A program made the translations under genes and the position numbers. This document shows positions 36,029 to 48,964 of a DNA stretch of 64,000 nt, piece by piece. This stretch comes from HK1 sp965221725 (GTDB lineage: Bacteria > Pseudomonadota > Gammaproteobacteria > HK1): contig OZ244909.1 of assembly GCA_965221725.1 (NCBI GenBank), positions 496,001-560,000 on the forward strand. The letters are read 5' to 3'. Every line of letters starts with the position of its first letter. The first letter of the stretch is position 1. The notes below the pieces were generated by a model. The model was not told where the DNA came from, made no database searches, and saw nothing but the letters and a program-made list of their open reading frames with translations.

Positions 36029-38121
36029 CAGGGCTATTCAAAAGTCCTGGCGGCGACCGGGGCTTCCGGTGGTTTTTTTGCTGGCCATTCAAAAAGTCGT
36101 TGTGTCAGAAGGTCGCCATGGACGTGTTGTGCGGAAGTGGCGCTGTGGGGTGGCTGCGCGAGGTGGAGGTGCGTCCGGTTCGCGGCGTGGAGGAGCGGCG
36201 GCGCTGGGACGCACTGATGCGCGAGCACCACTACCTGCCCTTCCGCGGGCTTTTCGGCAAGTCGCTGCGTCATGTGGCGGTTCGCGGCGGCAGCTGGCTG
36301 GCGCTGCTCGGCTGGCAGGCGGGGGCGTTCAAGGTGGGGGTTCGGGACTCGTGGATCGGCTGGACGCGGGAGCGGCAGTTCGCGCGGCTGCACCTGATCG
36401 CGAACAACGCCCGGTGCGCGGTTCTTCCCGCCGGCACGGTGCCGAACCTGGCGTCGCGGGCGCTGGGGCTTAGCCTGCGGCGGCTTGCGGGGGACTTGCG
36501 GGACGCGCACGGCTACCCGGTGCTGCTGGCGGAGACGTTCGTGGATCCGTCGCGGTTCGAGGGGACGTGCTACCGGGCGTCGAACCGGGTCTGCCTGGGG
36601 CGCACGCGGGGCTTCTCGCGCGAGCCGGGCGGGTCGGCGCGGTGGCGGGGGAACGGCCAGCCGAAGGAGGTGCACGTGTACGAGATTGAGGGCGGCGCGG
36701 CGTCGGCGCTGAGCGGCGTCGCACTGCCGGACGGCTGGCGGTCGGGCGGGGCCGGGGAGGCGCCGGCGGCTTCGGAGCTGCGCAGCCTGCCTGCGTTCCT
36801 TGAGGACATGCCGGACTTGCGCAAGGCGCGCGGCGTGCGCTACGGGCTGGCCTGCTCCGCGACGATCATGATCGCCGCGCGGCTGGCGGGCTACCGCGGG
36901 GTGGCCGCGTTCGGCGAGTTCGCGGCGCGGCTGGACCAGGAGCAGCTGCGGGCCGCGGGCGCGTTCTTCAGCCCGAGCCGGCGGCGCTGGACGGCGCCGG
37001 CGGCATCCACGTTCCACTACATCCTGTCGTCGCTGCCGCCGGACGCCCCGGACCGGGCGCTGGGCGCGTGGTCGCGCCACTGCGGCGCGGGTGCGCCGGT
37101 GGCGCTGGACGGCAAGGACGTGCGCGGCGCCTCGAGGCGGGCGGGGGACGGGCGCGTCATGCTGGTCGCCGCCGTCGAGCACGGCAGCGGGCTGGTGCTC
37201 GGCCAGGTGCAGGTGGGCGACAGGACCAACGAGATCCCGGCGGCGCGCGAACTGACCCGGGCGCTCGACCTGCGGGGCCGGACGGTGACGCTGCACGCGC
37301 TGCACGCGCAGCACGAGACCGCCCGCGCCCTGGTCGAGGACGGCGGCGCCGACTACGTGGTCGCCGCCGTCAAGGACAACCAGCCGACCATGCTCGACGA
37401 CCTGCGGGCGATCGACTGGAGCAAGGCGCGGCACGCCGACGGCGGCTGGGAGAAGGGCCACTGACGCCTGGAGCGGCGGCGCTGCGCCGCGCTCGACCTC
37501 GACGGCCCGCAGCGGGAGGGCTTCGCCGGCCTGCACGGGCGTCGGCAGGCGTTGCGCATCGAGCGCGAGCGGCGCCTGCCCAAGCAGGGCACGCAGCGCC
37601 GGGAGACCGCCTACGGCCTCACCTCGCTCGACGCCGCACGGGCCGGCCCCGAGGAGATCGCCGCCCTGGTCCGCCGTCACTGGGAGATCGAGAACCGCCT
37701 GCACTCCGTGCGCGACTTCACCTACGACGAGGACCGCGGCCGGGCGCACGTCGGCAACCTGCCGCGCCACCTCGCCTGCCCGACCAACGCCGCCATCTCC
37801 ATCGTGCGCCGCGAGGGCCGGTTCCGGCACCTGCCGCCCGCCAACCGGCACTACGCCGTCCGCCCGCAGGAGGCCCTCGACGCCGTCCTCAAGCCGCCGG
37901 CCAGCGACAAGGGCGCCGCCTCCCGCCCAAAGCCGGCCCCCGCCCGCCGTCGGTCGAAACGCCGCGCAAGCCAGCCCTCGGCCACGCCCCGAATCCGAAC
38001 CCCGCAGGCCAAAAGCCCGCCAATGCGGGCGAAACGGCGCCTCGCCAACCAGCCGAAACCCGCCGACGCCTCGGCCGCCTCGCCCCACTGCCGGAAAGCC
38101 ACGGACTTTTGAATAGGCCTG
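36029..38121 (+). mobile_element. ISAs1-family insertion sequence with DruA-domain transposase
   Basis: The left end (36029-36047) and right end (38103-38121) are inverted repeats sharing CTATTCAAAAGTCC plus flanking matches, 18 of 19 positions. The 10-bp sequence CGCCAGGGCC lies directly outside both ends (36019-36028 and 38122-38131) as a target-site duplication, as expected for ISAs1-type elements. The element is 2093 bp with one transposase gene, now interrupted by a stop codon. Intact ends and duplication imply recent insertion. Confidence 0.9.
36118..38112 (+). pseudogene. ISAs1-family transposase with N-terminal DruA/DUF4338 domain, in-frame TGA
   Basis: From ATG 36118 the frame encodes 448 residues to TGA 37462-37464. 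The same frame then continues without interruption for 215 residues to 38112. Residues ~10-200 form a DUF4338 domain, as in the Druantia protein DruA (REHHYLPFRGLFGKSLRHV, SRFEGTCYRASN). Then follow the DDE_Tnp_1-associated domain (LRKARGVRYGLACSA) and DDE transposase parts: VALDGKDVRGA with the first Asp and VVAAVKDNQPTM with the second. The last acidic residue, in HWEIENRLHSVRDFTYDEDRGRAH, lies after the TGA. The stop falls where relatives carry a Gly codon (EKGH-G-RLERR), so one base change probably killed the gene. Confidence 0.85.
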
Positions 38122-38131
38122 CGCCAGGGCC

Positions 38132-38569
38132 CGCGACCGCGACCGGTCCGGCCCGAAAGCGACGCCGACCGCGCAGCCCCCGCACAGTCTGTGGGCGAAC
38201 GGCCTCAATGCAGGCTCGACAACGCCTTGCACCCCCTCAGGGGAAAGGTGCACGACCCGCGTGATGATGCCGACGCCCCCCGCCGGCCCCCGGCAGCTCA
38301 CCTACTCGGCCCCGCCGGACGCTGGCGGCCCGTATCTGCGCCGGCTGCCGTGATGGGGCTGGAAAACAGGGTCAGTCCGGCCGTATCTGTCAGCACTGGG
38401 TTGCCGCTCTCGGGAGTGCGCATCACACCCTTTGGGCCGATCGCGGAATCTGGATGCACCCGCCACGGCATCGCCCACAAGCCTCCGCGCTTGATGGCGG
38501 CCGCATCCGGCTTGATGACGGGACCGCGCAGGACGGCTCCTGCGCCTCAACGCATGCGGCCCCGGAGAC
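38132..38569. other. Gene-free spacer right of the ISAs1 element
   Basis: About 440 bp with no recognisable gene. Minus-strand reading gives short runs such as GIITRVVHLSPEGVQG with somewhat coding-like composition, possibly the tail of the locus the element inserted into, but no family was identified. Confidence 0.4.
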
Positions 38570-38970
38570 GCGCTCGACACTTCCCACCGACCGGCTGCAC
38601 CGCTCGCGCGGACGCGGGGTCCGGCCGAGAATCATGTCGGATGCCTTTTCTCCAATCATCATCGTGGGCGCGTTGAGATTCCCGCTCACGATCGACGGCA
38701 TGATGGAGCTGTCGGCCACGCGCAGGCCTCGATACCGTGGACCCGGCACTGCGGATCGACGACCGACATCGGGTCCTCTCCCATCCGGCCGGTGCCGCAG
38801 GGGTGATGGGCGCTCTCGGCCGATTCCCGGATCACCGTATCGTTCGAGGCATCGTCGCGGGCGGCGGCCCAAGGCGGGACGGCATCGCCGCGGATGGGGT
38901 CGAAGACACGCTGATGCCCGAACCGCGCGCAGAATTCAGCGCGAGACCGGAATCCTCACCTCGCCCGAGG
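38570..38970 (-). pseudogene. GMC oxidoreductase (choline-dehydrogenase-like) C-terminal fragment, frameshifted
   Basis: Minus-strand reading shows VFDPIRGD, SAESAHHPCGTGRMGEDPMS and VVDPQCRVHGIE in one frame. A frameshift near 38735 leads to GLRVADSSIMPSIVSGNLN and APTMMIGEKASDMILGR in another. These are the C-terminal FAD/substrate-binding signatures of GMC oxidoreductases such as BetA, including the active-site His of HPCGTGRMG. The N-terminal FAD domain is absent. The piece is joined upstream to an S8-protease remnant, marking a deletion junction. Confidence 0.82.
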
Positions 38971-39279
38971 TCACTCACGTCCATGATCGGGAGTACCCGA
39001 TGTCGCCTCCCGTAAGATAGCGACGTCCACAATCCGCGCCGCGAAACGCGAACCTGAGCGCCCGCACGTCTCGGTGCATGCGATGTATCCCATCCTTCCC
39101 CGCGCTTCGTGACCCCCGCGATCCTCTTCCAGAACACGCACCAGCCTTTCGAAGATCGGGCCGAGCCGCTCGCCCTGCCGTCCCGCAGCCAGGCGGGGCG
39201 CGGTCGGCACGAAGCGCCCCGCACCGGGTCGGTCCCCCCGCTCGAATGCCGGCAGGGGCAGAAGAGGATGGTCGGGCAT
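38971..39279 (-). pseudogene. S8-family peptidase N-terminal remnant fused to GMC debris
   Basis: A 102-codon ORF beginning MPDHPLLPLPAFERGDR, then RQGERLGPIFERLVRVLEE. This resembles the start of the subtilase-type S8 peptidases that are normally encoded directly after AAA ATPases of the type at 39287-40267. After about 60 residues the similarity ends, and the rest (SGSRFAARIVDVAILRE) reads more like the substrate domain of the GMC fragment that follows. The ATG lies 7 bp after the ATPase stop, the usual operon spacing. The catalytic Asp/His/Ser domain is lost. Confidence 0.55.
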
Positions 39280-39286
39280 GGACGGC

Positions 39287-40267
39287 TCAGCTCGTATCGG
39301 GTTGACGCGCTCTCGCCTTCCACAGCTTGAGCTGCTCGGAGACGATGGACTTCACGGAGCCCTCGCCCAATGACAGGGCGAGGCGTCGGCGGATGCCGTT
39401 GCAGAACTCCTCCGCCTCCGCATAGCTGATCTGGCCGAGCGACTGCGCGATCGTGTGCGCGCCGATCCCCAGCGGCTCGTCCATCCTCTGAGCGAACGCT
39501 TCGAAGTAGCGCTCGACCTGAGACTGCGTCGGCGCGGGCAACTCCGGACGAAACTGGAACCGCCGCCACACCGCCCGGTCAAGAAGCTCGGAATGGTTCG
39601 ACGCGGCGATCACCACGGTATAGCTCGGCAAGGCGTCCACCTGCATCAGCAACGACGTCACCACACGCTTGATTTCGCCGGTCTCGTTCACGTCGCCACG
39701 TTCCTTCCCCACCGCGTCGAACTCGTCGAAGAACAACACACAGGGCGTCGTGCGGGCGTACTCGAACACCCGCCGGAGCCGGCTCGCGGTCTCGCCGAGA
39801 AAGCTGCCGATAATCGCGTCGTACCGGACCACGAAGAACTGCACCGCCAAGGCTTCCGCTATCGCCTCGGCAAGCGACGTCTTTCCGTTTCCGGGAGGCC
39901 CCACCAGCAAGACCCGATGACGGGGTTCGAGACTGCGCGAGCGCAGCAGACTCGCACGATGCTGCTCCTCGACAAGCTCGCGGCACGCCCGTTCGCACAG
40001 CTCCGGCAGGAAGAGGTCTTCAGGACGCTTCCTCACCGGCACCTCCAGCACGTAGTCGCACGCTCGCGCGACCGGTTCCGAAATCGCAAACCCCGCCTGC
40101 CCACCATTGCCGTTGCTGCGTAACGCGCGCGCCAGCCGGTCGGCCAGTATGTTGTGCTGCTTCGCCCTCTCCTCGGCAATGATCGCTTCGACCGTGCTGG
40201 TCAGCTCCTTGCTGTCTCCCGACGCACCGGCGCGAACCAGCGACACAAGCAGATCGCTACGCGCCAT
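39287..40267 (-). CDS. AAA-family ATPase (S8-peptidase-associated type)
   Basis: 326 residues. A helical N-terminus (~1-80) precedes one AAA module: Walker A LVGPPGNGKTSLAEA (residues 122-136), Walker B CVLFFDEFDAVGKERG, a sensor-1 region VVIAASNHSELLD and an arginine-finger-like AVWRRFQFRPELP. Such ATPases are usually found with a small ribbon-helix-helix protein upstream and a subtilisin-like S8 peptidase downstream, an arrangement suspected to act in defence or protein quality control. Here the upstream partner is present and overlaps by 11 bp, but the peptidase is truncated. The ATPase itself looks intact. Confidence 0.85.
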   Translation of the reverse strand: MARSDLLVSLVRAGASGDSKELTSTVEAIIAEERAKQHNILADRLARALRSNGNGGQAGFAISEPVARACDYVLEVPVRKRPEDLFLPELCERACRELVEEQHRASLLRSRSLEPRHRVLLVGPPGNGKTSLAEAIAEALAVQFFVVRYDAIIGSFLGETASRLRRVFEYARTTPCVLFFDEFDAVGKERGDVNETGEIKRVVTSLLMQVDALPSYTVVIAASNHSELLDRAVWRRFQFRPELPAPTQSQVERYFEAFAQRMDEPLGIGAHTIAQSLGQISYAEAEEFCNGIRRRLALSLGEGSVKSIVSEQLKLWKARARQPDTS

Positions 40268-40466
40268 CCCGGCCCCTCCTCTTCACCCGTTGCCGATCCA
40301 GCTTCTCGACCGCCGCCTCCAGCAACCAATTGTTGCGCGAAATCGGTACGTCCCTGGCCTCGATGTAGCGATCGATGCGACGAAGAAGCGGCTCGGGAAC
40401 CCGCACCGTGATCGCTACCCGGTCGCGTCCATTTGCGCTTCGTGTCGGAGAAACACCATCCGGCAT
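40257..40466 (-). CDS. Ribbon-helix-helix (CopG/Arc-like) protein
   Basis: 69 residues from ATG 40466; an in-frame ATG ten codons upstream (40496) is possible. The core DRVAITVRVPEPLLRRID, then SRNNWLLEAAVEKL, is a strand-helix-helix fold as in CopG-type repressors. It ends 11 bp inside the downstream AAA ATPase gene. It probably binds the operon promoter as an autorepressor, or acts as the small partner of the ATPase. Confidence 0.75.
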   Translation of the reverse strand: MPDGVSPTRSANGRDRVAITVRVPEPLLRRIDRYIEARDVPISRNNWLLEAAVEKLDRQRVKRRGRDGA

Positions 40467-40672
40467 GCTCAACCGGCCATCCTCGTGTGATGTCACAATG
40501 ACACCATACTGATTTCACCGGATCGCTTCAACGACAACCACATTATCCATGCCCGTCTCCGCTCCGACCGCGCAAGGCGCCAATCGACCCGATCGAGGGA
40601 CGCGTTGACACGCCCCAGGAAAGGTGTTGCGGAGGGCTCACGAGGAGGTGTAGGGTTCCTCCCAACTACCCG

Positions 40673-40719
40673 CCGGCAGCGTGCTGTCGGCTCAAGGGCC
40701 GCTCCACGGAGCGGCCCTT
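40673..40719 (+). terminator. Two tandem GC-rich hairpins, the second terminator-like
   Basis: The first hairpin pairs CCGGCAGC with GCTGTCGG around a 2-nt loop (40673-40690). The second is a perfect 12-bp stem, AAGGGCCGCTCC against GGAGCGGCCCTT, with a 2-nt loop (40694-40719), followed by GCCGTTTT. It lies 19 bp before the NYN gene. It may terminate a short transcript from 40520-40690, or form a leader structure of the NYN gene. Confidence 0.55.
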
Positions 40720-40738
40720 GCCGTTTTCAGAGACAGAC

Positions 40739-41602
40739 ATGCGGACGAGGGTCTACGTCGACGGTTTCAACCTGTACTACGGAGCCCTCAAGGGAACGCC
40801 GTTCAAGTGGCTCGATCCGATCAGGCTGTCCTCCTTGTTGCTTCCGAGCGCCTGCGTCATCGACAAGGTGCTCTGCTTCACCGCTCGGGTGTCCGGTCTC
40901 TCGGACCCCGGAACTCCGGCCCGACAGCAGGTTTACCTGAGCGCGCTCCGGACATTGTCGGAGGTCGAGGTGCACTTCGGGAGCTTTCTCGCGAAGAAGA
41001 TCTGGCGGCCCCTCGCCAATCTGCCGGTCGCAGACCGGTCCATCACCACACCGTCGCAGCCGGTGACGCTGCCCGCAGGCGAGCACTCGGTCGAGGGGGA
41101 GAGCGTGCAGATTCTGCCCGTAGGACGCTACCCGGCGAGCGGTCGTCGACGGAGGAAGTGGCGCAAGGCGCTCGCCCCATCGCCCGATGCGGTGGTTGCC
41201 GAGTTCCATGCGATGGAGGAGAAGGGCTCGGATGTCAATCTCGCGGCCCATCTTCTGAACGACGCATGGAAGGGGCGATTCGAAGCCGCAGCCGTAATCT
41301 CGAACGACACCGATCTGGTGACACCGATCCGCATGGTGGTCTCGGAACGAGGCAAGAAGGTCTTCATCGTGTGTCCCGGACGCTGGCAGGTCGCGCCGAA
41401 ACTGACTTTCCATCGGGGCAGGAGAATTCCTGCTCAGAGAACGGGTGACACTTCCGGGTCAGGCCGGCGCCGGTACGGCTCGGTGGGGCCGCCGGCCGCC
41501 TTCCAGGCCGTGTACCCGCCTTCGATGTGGCCTGCCCGTTCGAGGCCGACGCGCTGCGCGACCTCGGTGGCGAGCGCCGAGCGCCAGTCCCGGTTGCAGT
41601 AG
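40739..41602 (+). pseudogene. NYN-domain (LabA/PIN-like) ribonuclease, C-terminus lost
   Basis: From ATG 40739 the protein starts MRTRVYVDGFNLYYGALKG, with the first catalytic Asp of NYN domains. It has MEEKGSDVNLAAHLLNDA and AAVISNDTDLVTPIR, supplying further acidic residues. The family block normally continues well beyond FIVCPGRWQVAPKL (ending ~41400). Here it changes abruptly to basic sequence that reads antisense through the rhodanese gene. The NYN core is nearly complete, so residual activity is conceivable. The junction marks a deletion or insertion that placed a foreign segment here. Confidence 0.72.
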
Positions 41603-41868
41603 AAGGCGAAGCGCCGGTCCGGGCCGAAGATGTCGGACTTGAAGTACGGGCTCGCGGGATCGACCCAGAACTCCACCATCCCGCGCGGCATGTGAAACGC
41701 CCCGGGGATGCGGCCCTCGCGCTCCAGCTCGCGCACGTCGCGGAGATCCACGAAGACCACCTCCGGATCGCCGTGCATCGCCACCGCTTCGGCGACCGGA
41801 ATGGTCTCGATCCGCCGGTTCGCCTCTTCGACGAGGTCGAAGACCGAAACCTTCGCGTTCACGGTCAT
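41434..41868 (-). CDS. Rhodanese-like domain protein
   Basis: 144 residues from ATG 41868, chosen because GGAGATG lies about 8 bp upstream; the frame is open to 42144 but that part is not family-like. The rhodanese fold is visible from VVFVDLRDVRELEREGRIPG to the active loop FYCNRDWRSALA, with the catalytic Cys, and GYTAWKAAGGP at the end. Single-domain rhodaneses move sulfur from thiosulfate or persulfides. Its 3' end is antisense to the frame of the broken NYN gene. Upstream (41893-41922) a 15-bp sequence is repeated in tandem. Confidence 0.88.
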   Translation of the reverse strand: MTVNAKVSVFDLVEEANRRIETIPVAEAVAMHGDPEVVFVDLRDVRELEREGRIPGAFHMPRGMVEFWVDPASPYFKSDIFGPDRRFAFYCNRDWRSALATEVAQRVGLERAGHIEGGYTAWKAAGGPTEPYRRRPDPEVSPVL

Positions 41869-42190
41869 TGCGTCATCTCCCGCATGAAGGGTAGGTGCGA
41901 TGAAATCAGGTGCGATGAAATAGGGAAAGTCCCGTGCGGCGGCCAGAATCTCGTCCGCCACGTTGTCATCGAAAGAGACACCCACGGCCAGCCAACTCTG
42001 GAGGCTGAAGGCCCACCCCGGGAACATACGGGTTGCGGCGGCGATCCGTGCTCGGAAGCTGACACGGATCAACAGCGTCAACGGAAAGCTCGTTAATGTT
42101 GTTGATCCTGTCAAGCCGGTGGAAGGAGTTGCTCCCGACTGCATCGGTCGGCGGAGCCGATGGTGTGCGGAGATAATCGCCGGAGCAGCC

Positions 42191-42751
42191 TCACCGATCG
42201 CCTCGCAATGCCTTCAATCGAGGCAGGATATGGGGTGCATCCTTGGCCTCGCAGAGCGGTTCGAGCTCGGCTTCCACCGTCTCCCACTCCAGCCGATGGC
42301 CGCTGCGAATCAACACCCCTTCGATATCGGCCCAGTCGCGGGAACGATCGGCGAACGCCTTGAGTACGACGAGATCTTCCGCCGAACAGGTGTCGAGGCG
42401 AGCGTCGTCGAGGAAGCGATGGACCGTAGCACGATCGATGACTCGTTCCTCGAATGGAAGTGCACCGAGGGAAATATCGATTGGAATTCCTTTCTCGGAC
42501 CGAAGAAGGAGCACCCGATTCCGAAGCGCGAACTCTGCGGCATCGGCGACCCGCCCCGCAAACCGTCCGCACAACTCCTCAATGTAGCGCACCTCATCAC
42601 CGAATCCGGTCAGGATGGTGAGATCGACATCTCCGGTCAGGCGAGGCTCGCCCCAGCGCTGGAGCGCGATACCACCGATGAAGCAGAACCGCCACCCACG
42701 CTCGCGGCAGAAGCACTGGATGTCATTCGCAAGAACGAACAGGTCCCGCAT
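42191..42751 (-). CDS. Nucleotidyltransferase-fold protein (AbiEii/MNT-like)
   Basis: 186 residues. The nucleotidyltransferase signature FIGGIALQRWGEPRLTGDVD spans residues ~24-43: Gly-Gly followed by Asp41 and Asp43 as metal ligands. A third acidic residue is in GIPIDISLG. The helical second half contains CSAEDLVVLKAFADRSRDW and DIEGVLIR, as in toxin-type nucleotidyltransferases that add nucleotides to tRNA or modify a partner. It overlaps the small upstream gene by 29 bp, typical of a two-gene toxin-antitoxin unit. Substrate is unknown. Confidence 0.78.
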   Translation of the reverse strand: MRDLFVLANDIQCFCRERGWRFCFIGGIALQRWGEPRLTGDVDLTILTGFGDEVRYIEELCGRFAGRVADAAEFALRNRVLLLRSEKGIPIDISLGALPFEERVIDRATVHRFLDDARLDTCSAEDLVVLKAFADRSRDWADIEGVLIRSGHRLEWETVEAELEPLCEAKDAPHILPRLKALRGDR

Positions 42752-42968
42752 GCTTCATCCTGGCGAAAACCGCCTGCTGCTCCACCAGCCCGGAACTCGG
42801 CCTCGGAGGGCCTGCAAGCGTCGCTTCGAACGCGCCGTTCATGGCCATGATGTGATCCGCCACATCGACATCTTCAAGATCCTGGCGTCGGAGGTCCTCG
42901 ATCCGCGCGGAGGCAGCCCGCCACGCATCGACGAAGGCACGCAGATCGAGATGTGGATCACCATCCAT
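42723..42968 (-). CDS. Small partner protein of the nucleotidyltransferase
   Basis: 81 residues from ATG 42968. It is helical and charged (LRAFVDAWRAASARIEDLR), with a conserved-looking end PRPSSGLVEQQAVFARMK. Proteins with a SGLVEQQ ending are found directly upstream of nucleotidyltransferase-fold genes, so it is likely the antitoxin or regulatory subunit. Its reading frame overlaps the nucleotidyltransferase start by 29 bp. No DNA-binding motif was recognised. Confidence 0.6.
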   Translation of the reverse strand: MDGDPHLDLRAFVDAWRAASARIEDLRRQDLEDVDVADHIMAMNGAFEATLAGPPRPSSGLVEQQAVFARMKHAGPVRSCE

Positions 42969-43021
42969 ATTGGCCCGATAGTCTAAGCTGGCCGTCGATT
43001 CGACAGAAGAGGTGACGAGGC

Positions 43022-43114
43022 ATGACCCTCGACCGCTTCCACCCCGCCGTCGCGTCCTGGTTCGCCGCGCACCTGGGCGAACCCACCGCGTGCCAGTCTC
43101 TCGGGGCATCTTGA
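43022..43114 (+). pseudogene. Detached 5' end of lhr
   Basis: A 30-codon ORF beginning MTLDRFHPAVASWFAAHLGE, identical in its core to residues ~22-45 of the lhr product 840 bp downstream, then running into TGA. Bases 43032-43096 and 43873-43937 match in 64 of 65 positions. A cleavable operon leader is unlikely. This looks like the original lhr start, separated from the gene when the vapBC cassette arrived. Confidence 0.85.
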
Positions 43115-43145
43115 CATGGTACCGCCCCGGGCATAGGTTCGGCAT

Positions 43146-43409
43146 ATGTCAATGGATGAACACATCGCACCAGGTCCCGTCCGCCATGCGCGGCTGTTCC
43201 GCAATGGTCGCAACCAGGCGGTCCGAATTCCACGGGAACTCGAACTGGCCGCGGACGAAGTGATGATTTACCGGGAAGACGAACGTCTGGTTCTGGTACC
43301 GGTCGAGCGGGCTCCGACCCTGGCCGAGGTACTGTCACGGCTGGCGCCTCTGGAAGATGACTTCCCGGATATCGACGACCCACCCACCGCGCCGGAAACG
43401 ATCCTCTGA
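43146..43409 (+). CDS. vapB: VapB-type antitoxin
   Basis: 87 residues. The AbrB/VapB-like DNA-binding segment is RHARLFRNGRNQAVRIPREL, followed by a strand EVMIYREDERLVLVPVE and an acidic C-terminal tail (APLEDDFPDIDDPP) that would wrap around the toxin. The ATG at 43146 is followed two codons later by another Met, so the exact start is uncertain. It ends 1 bp before vapC. The cassette 43097-43872 lies between the two copies of the lhr 5' end. Confidence 0.88.
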   Translation: MSMDEHIAPGPVRHARLFRNGRNQAVRIPRELELAADEVMIYREDERLVLVPVERAPTLAEVLSRLAPLEDDFPDIDDPPTAPETIL

Positions 43410-43410
43410 A

Positions 43411-43811
43411 ATGCCGGTATTGCGCTATATGCTGGACACCAACATCGTGTCCGATCTGGTGCGCCGACCCGGCGGCGAGATTGCCCGAAGGGCCGCCGCG
43501 CTTGCGCCGGAGAGTATGGGCGTCAGCATCATCGTCGCGTCCGAACTACGCTACGGCGCCGAACGCCGAGGATCGATGCGCCTTTCGAGACAGCTCGAAG
43601 CGGTGCTGTCGGCAATCAAGACGCTCCCGTTGGCGGAACCGGCGGATCGGCACTACGGGATGATCCGAGCTGAGCTGGAACGTATCGGCCGCCCGATCGG
43701 CCACAACGATCTGCTGATTGCTGCCCATGCCAGAGCCCTCGGCGCAACCCTCGTCACCGGCAATGTCGGTGAGTTCAGCCGCGTCATGGACCTCGCAATC
43801 GAGGATTGGCG

Positions 43812-43815
<4 letters not shown>
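43411..43815 (+). CDS. vapC: VapC-type PIN ribonuclease toxin
   Basis: 134 residues. Catalytic acids are visible in YMLDTNIVSDLV (Asp9), VASELRYGAE (Glu), IGHNDLLIAAHA (Asp) and the final TGNVGEF region. The length and motif spacing are normal for VapC, so the toxin should be active and held in check by the adjacent VapB. Its stop TGA (43813-43815) overlaps the GTG used here as the lhr start, so lhr is now translationally coupled to the toxin operon. Confidence 0.92.
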
Positions 43816-48560
<4,745 letters not shown>

Positions 48561-48964
48561 GCGCATTCGCGCCCGGACCCGCCTTCCTCACCGAAGTGTC
48601 GAGGCGAGACGCGTGGCGGCCGGAAGCGGGCAGGTCGGGAGGAGTCGAGGCCGGCGCGGATGTCGGTCTCCCGGGGGGAGTCGCCTGCGCAGTGCCGCAC
48701 GCCGATTCCGCGGGGATGCCGGCGAGGGGGTGCCCGCCCCGGCCGGCGGCCTGTCGTCAGAGGCGCCCGCCTCGGGACCTCCGGCGCGCGCCCCGCCGAC
48801 GGGGGCGGCGCGGGGTAAGGGCCCCCGCACCCGTCGCAGAGAGAGGAACCACGCCGACGACATCCCCGATCCGCGCCGCGGGAGCCCCGCCGACGCGAAA
48901 CCCCGCCGCCGTGGCACGGATCAGGTTCCGATGTGTTTCCGAACCCGCGCCAACAGGCCGCCCC
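48561..48964. other. Spacer with a dispersed GC-rich repeat
   Basis: About 400 bp with no supported gene. Bases ~48706-48750 (TTCCGCGGGGATGCCGGCGA and on) closely match 34163-34207 upstream of the first giant protein. A dispersed palindrome-prone repeat is therefore present at two intergenic sites, with weaker relatives inside recB and recD. Confidence 0.5.

Noticed and set aside
36034..38301. 755-codon minus-strand ORF across the ISAs1 element
   Set aside because: It is the antisense of the transposase. The plus strand has clear DUF4338 and DDE motifs and the element ends fit that orientation.
40520..40700. tRNA, SRP RNA or tmRNA gene before the NYN gene
   Set aside because: No cloverleaf, SRP Alu/S domain or tmRNA tag was found; only the two hairpins are supported.
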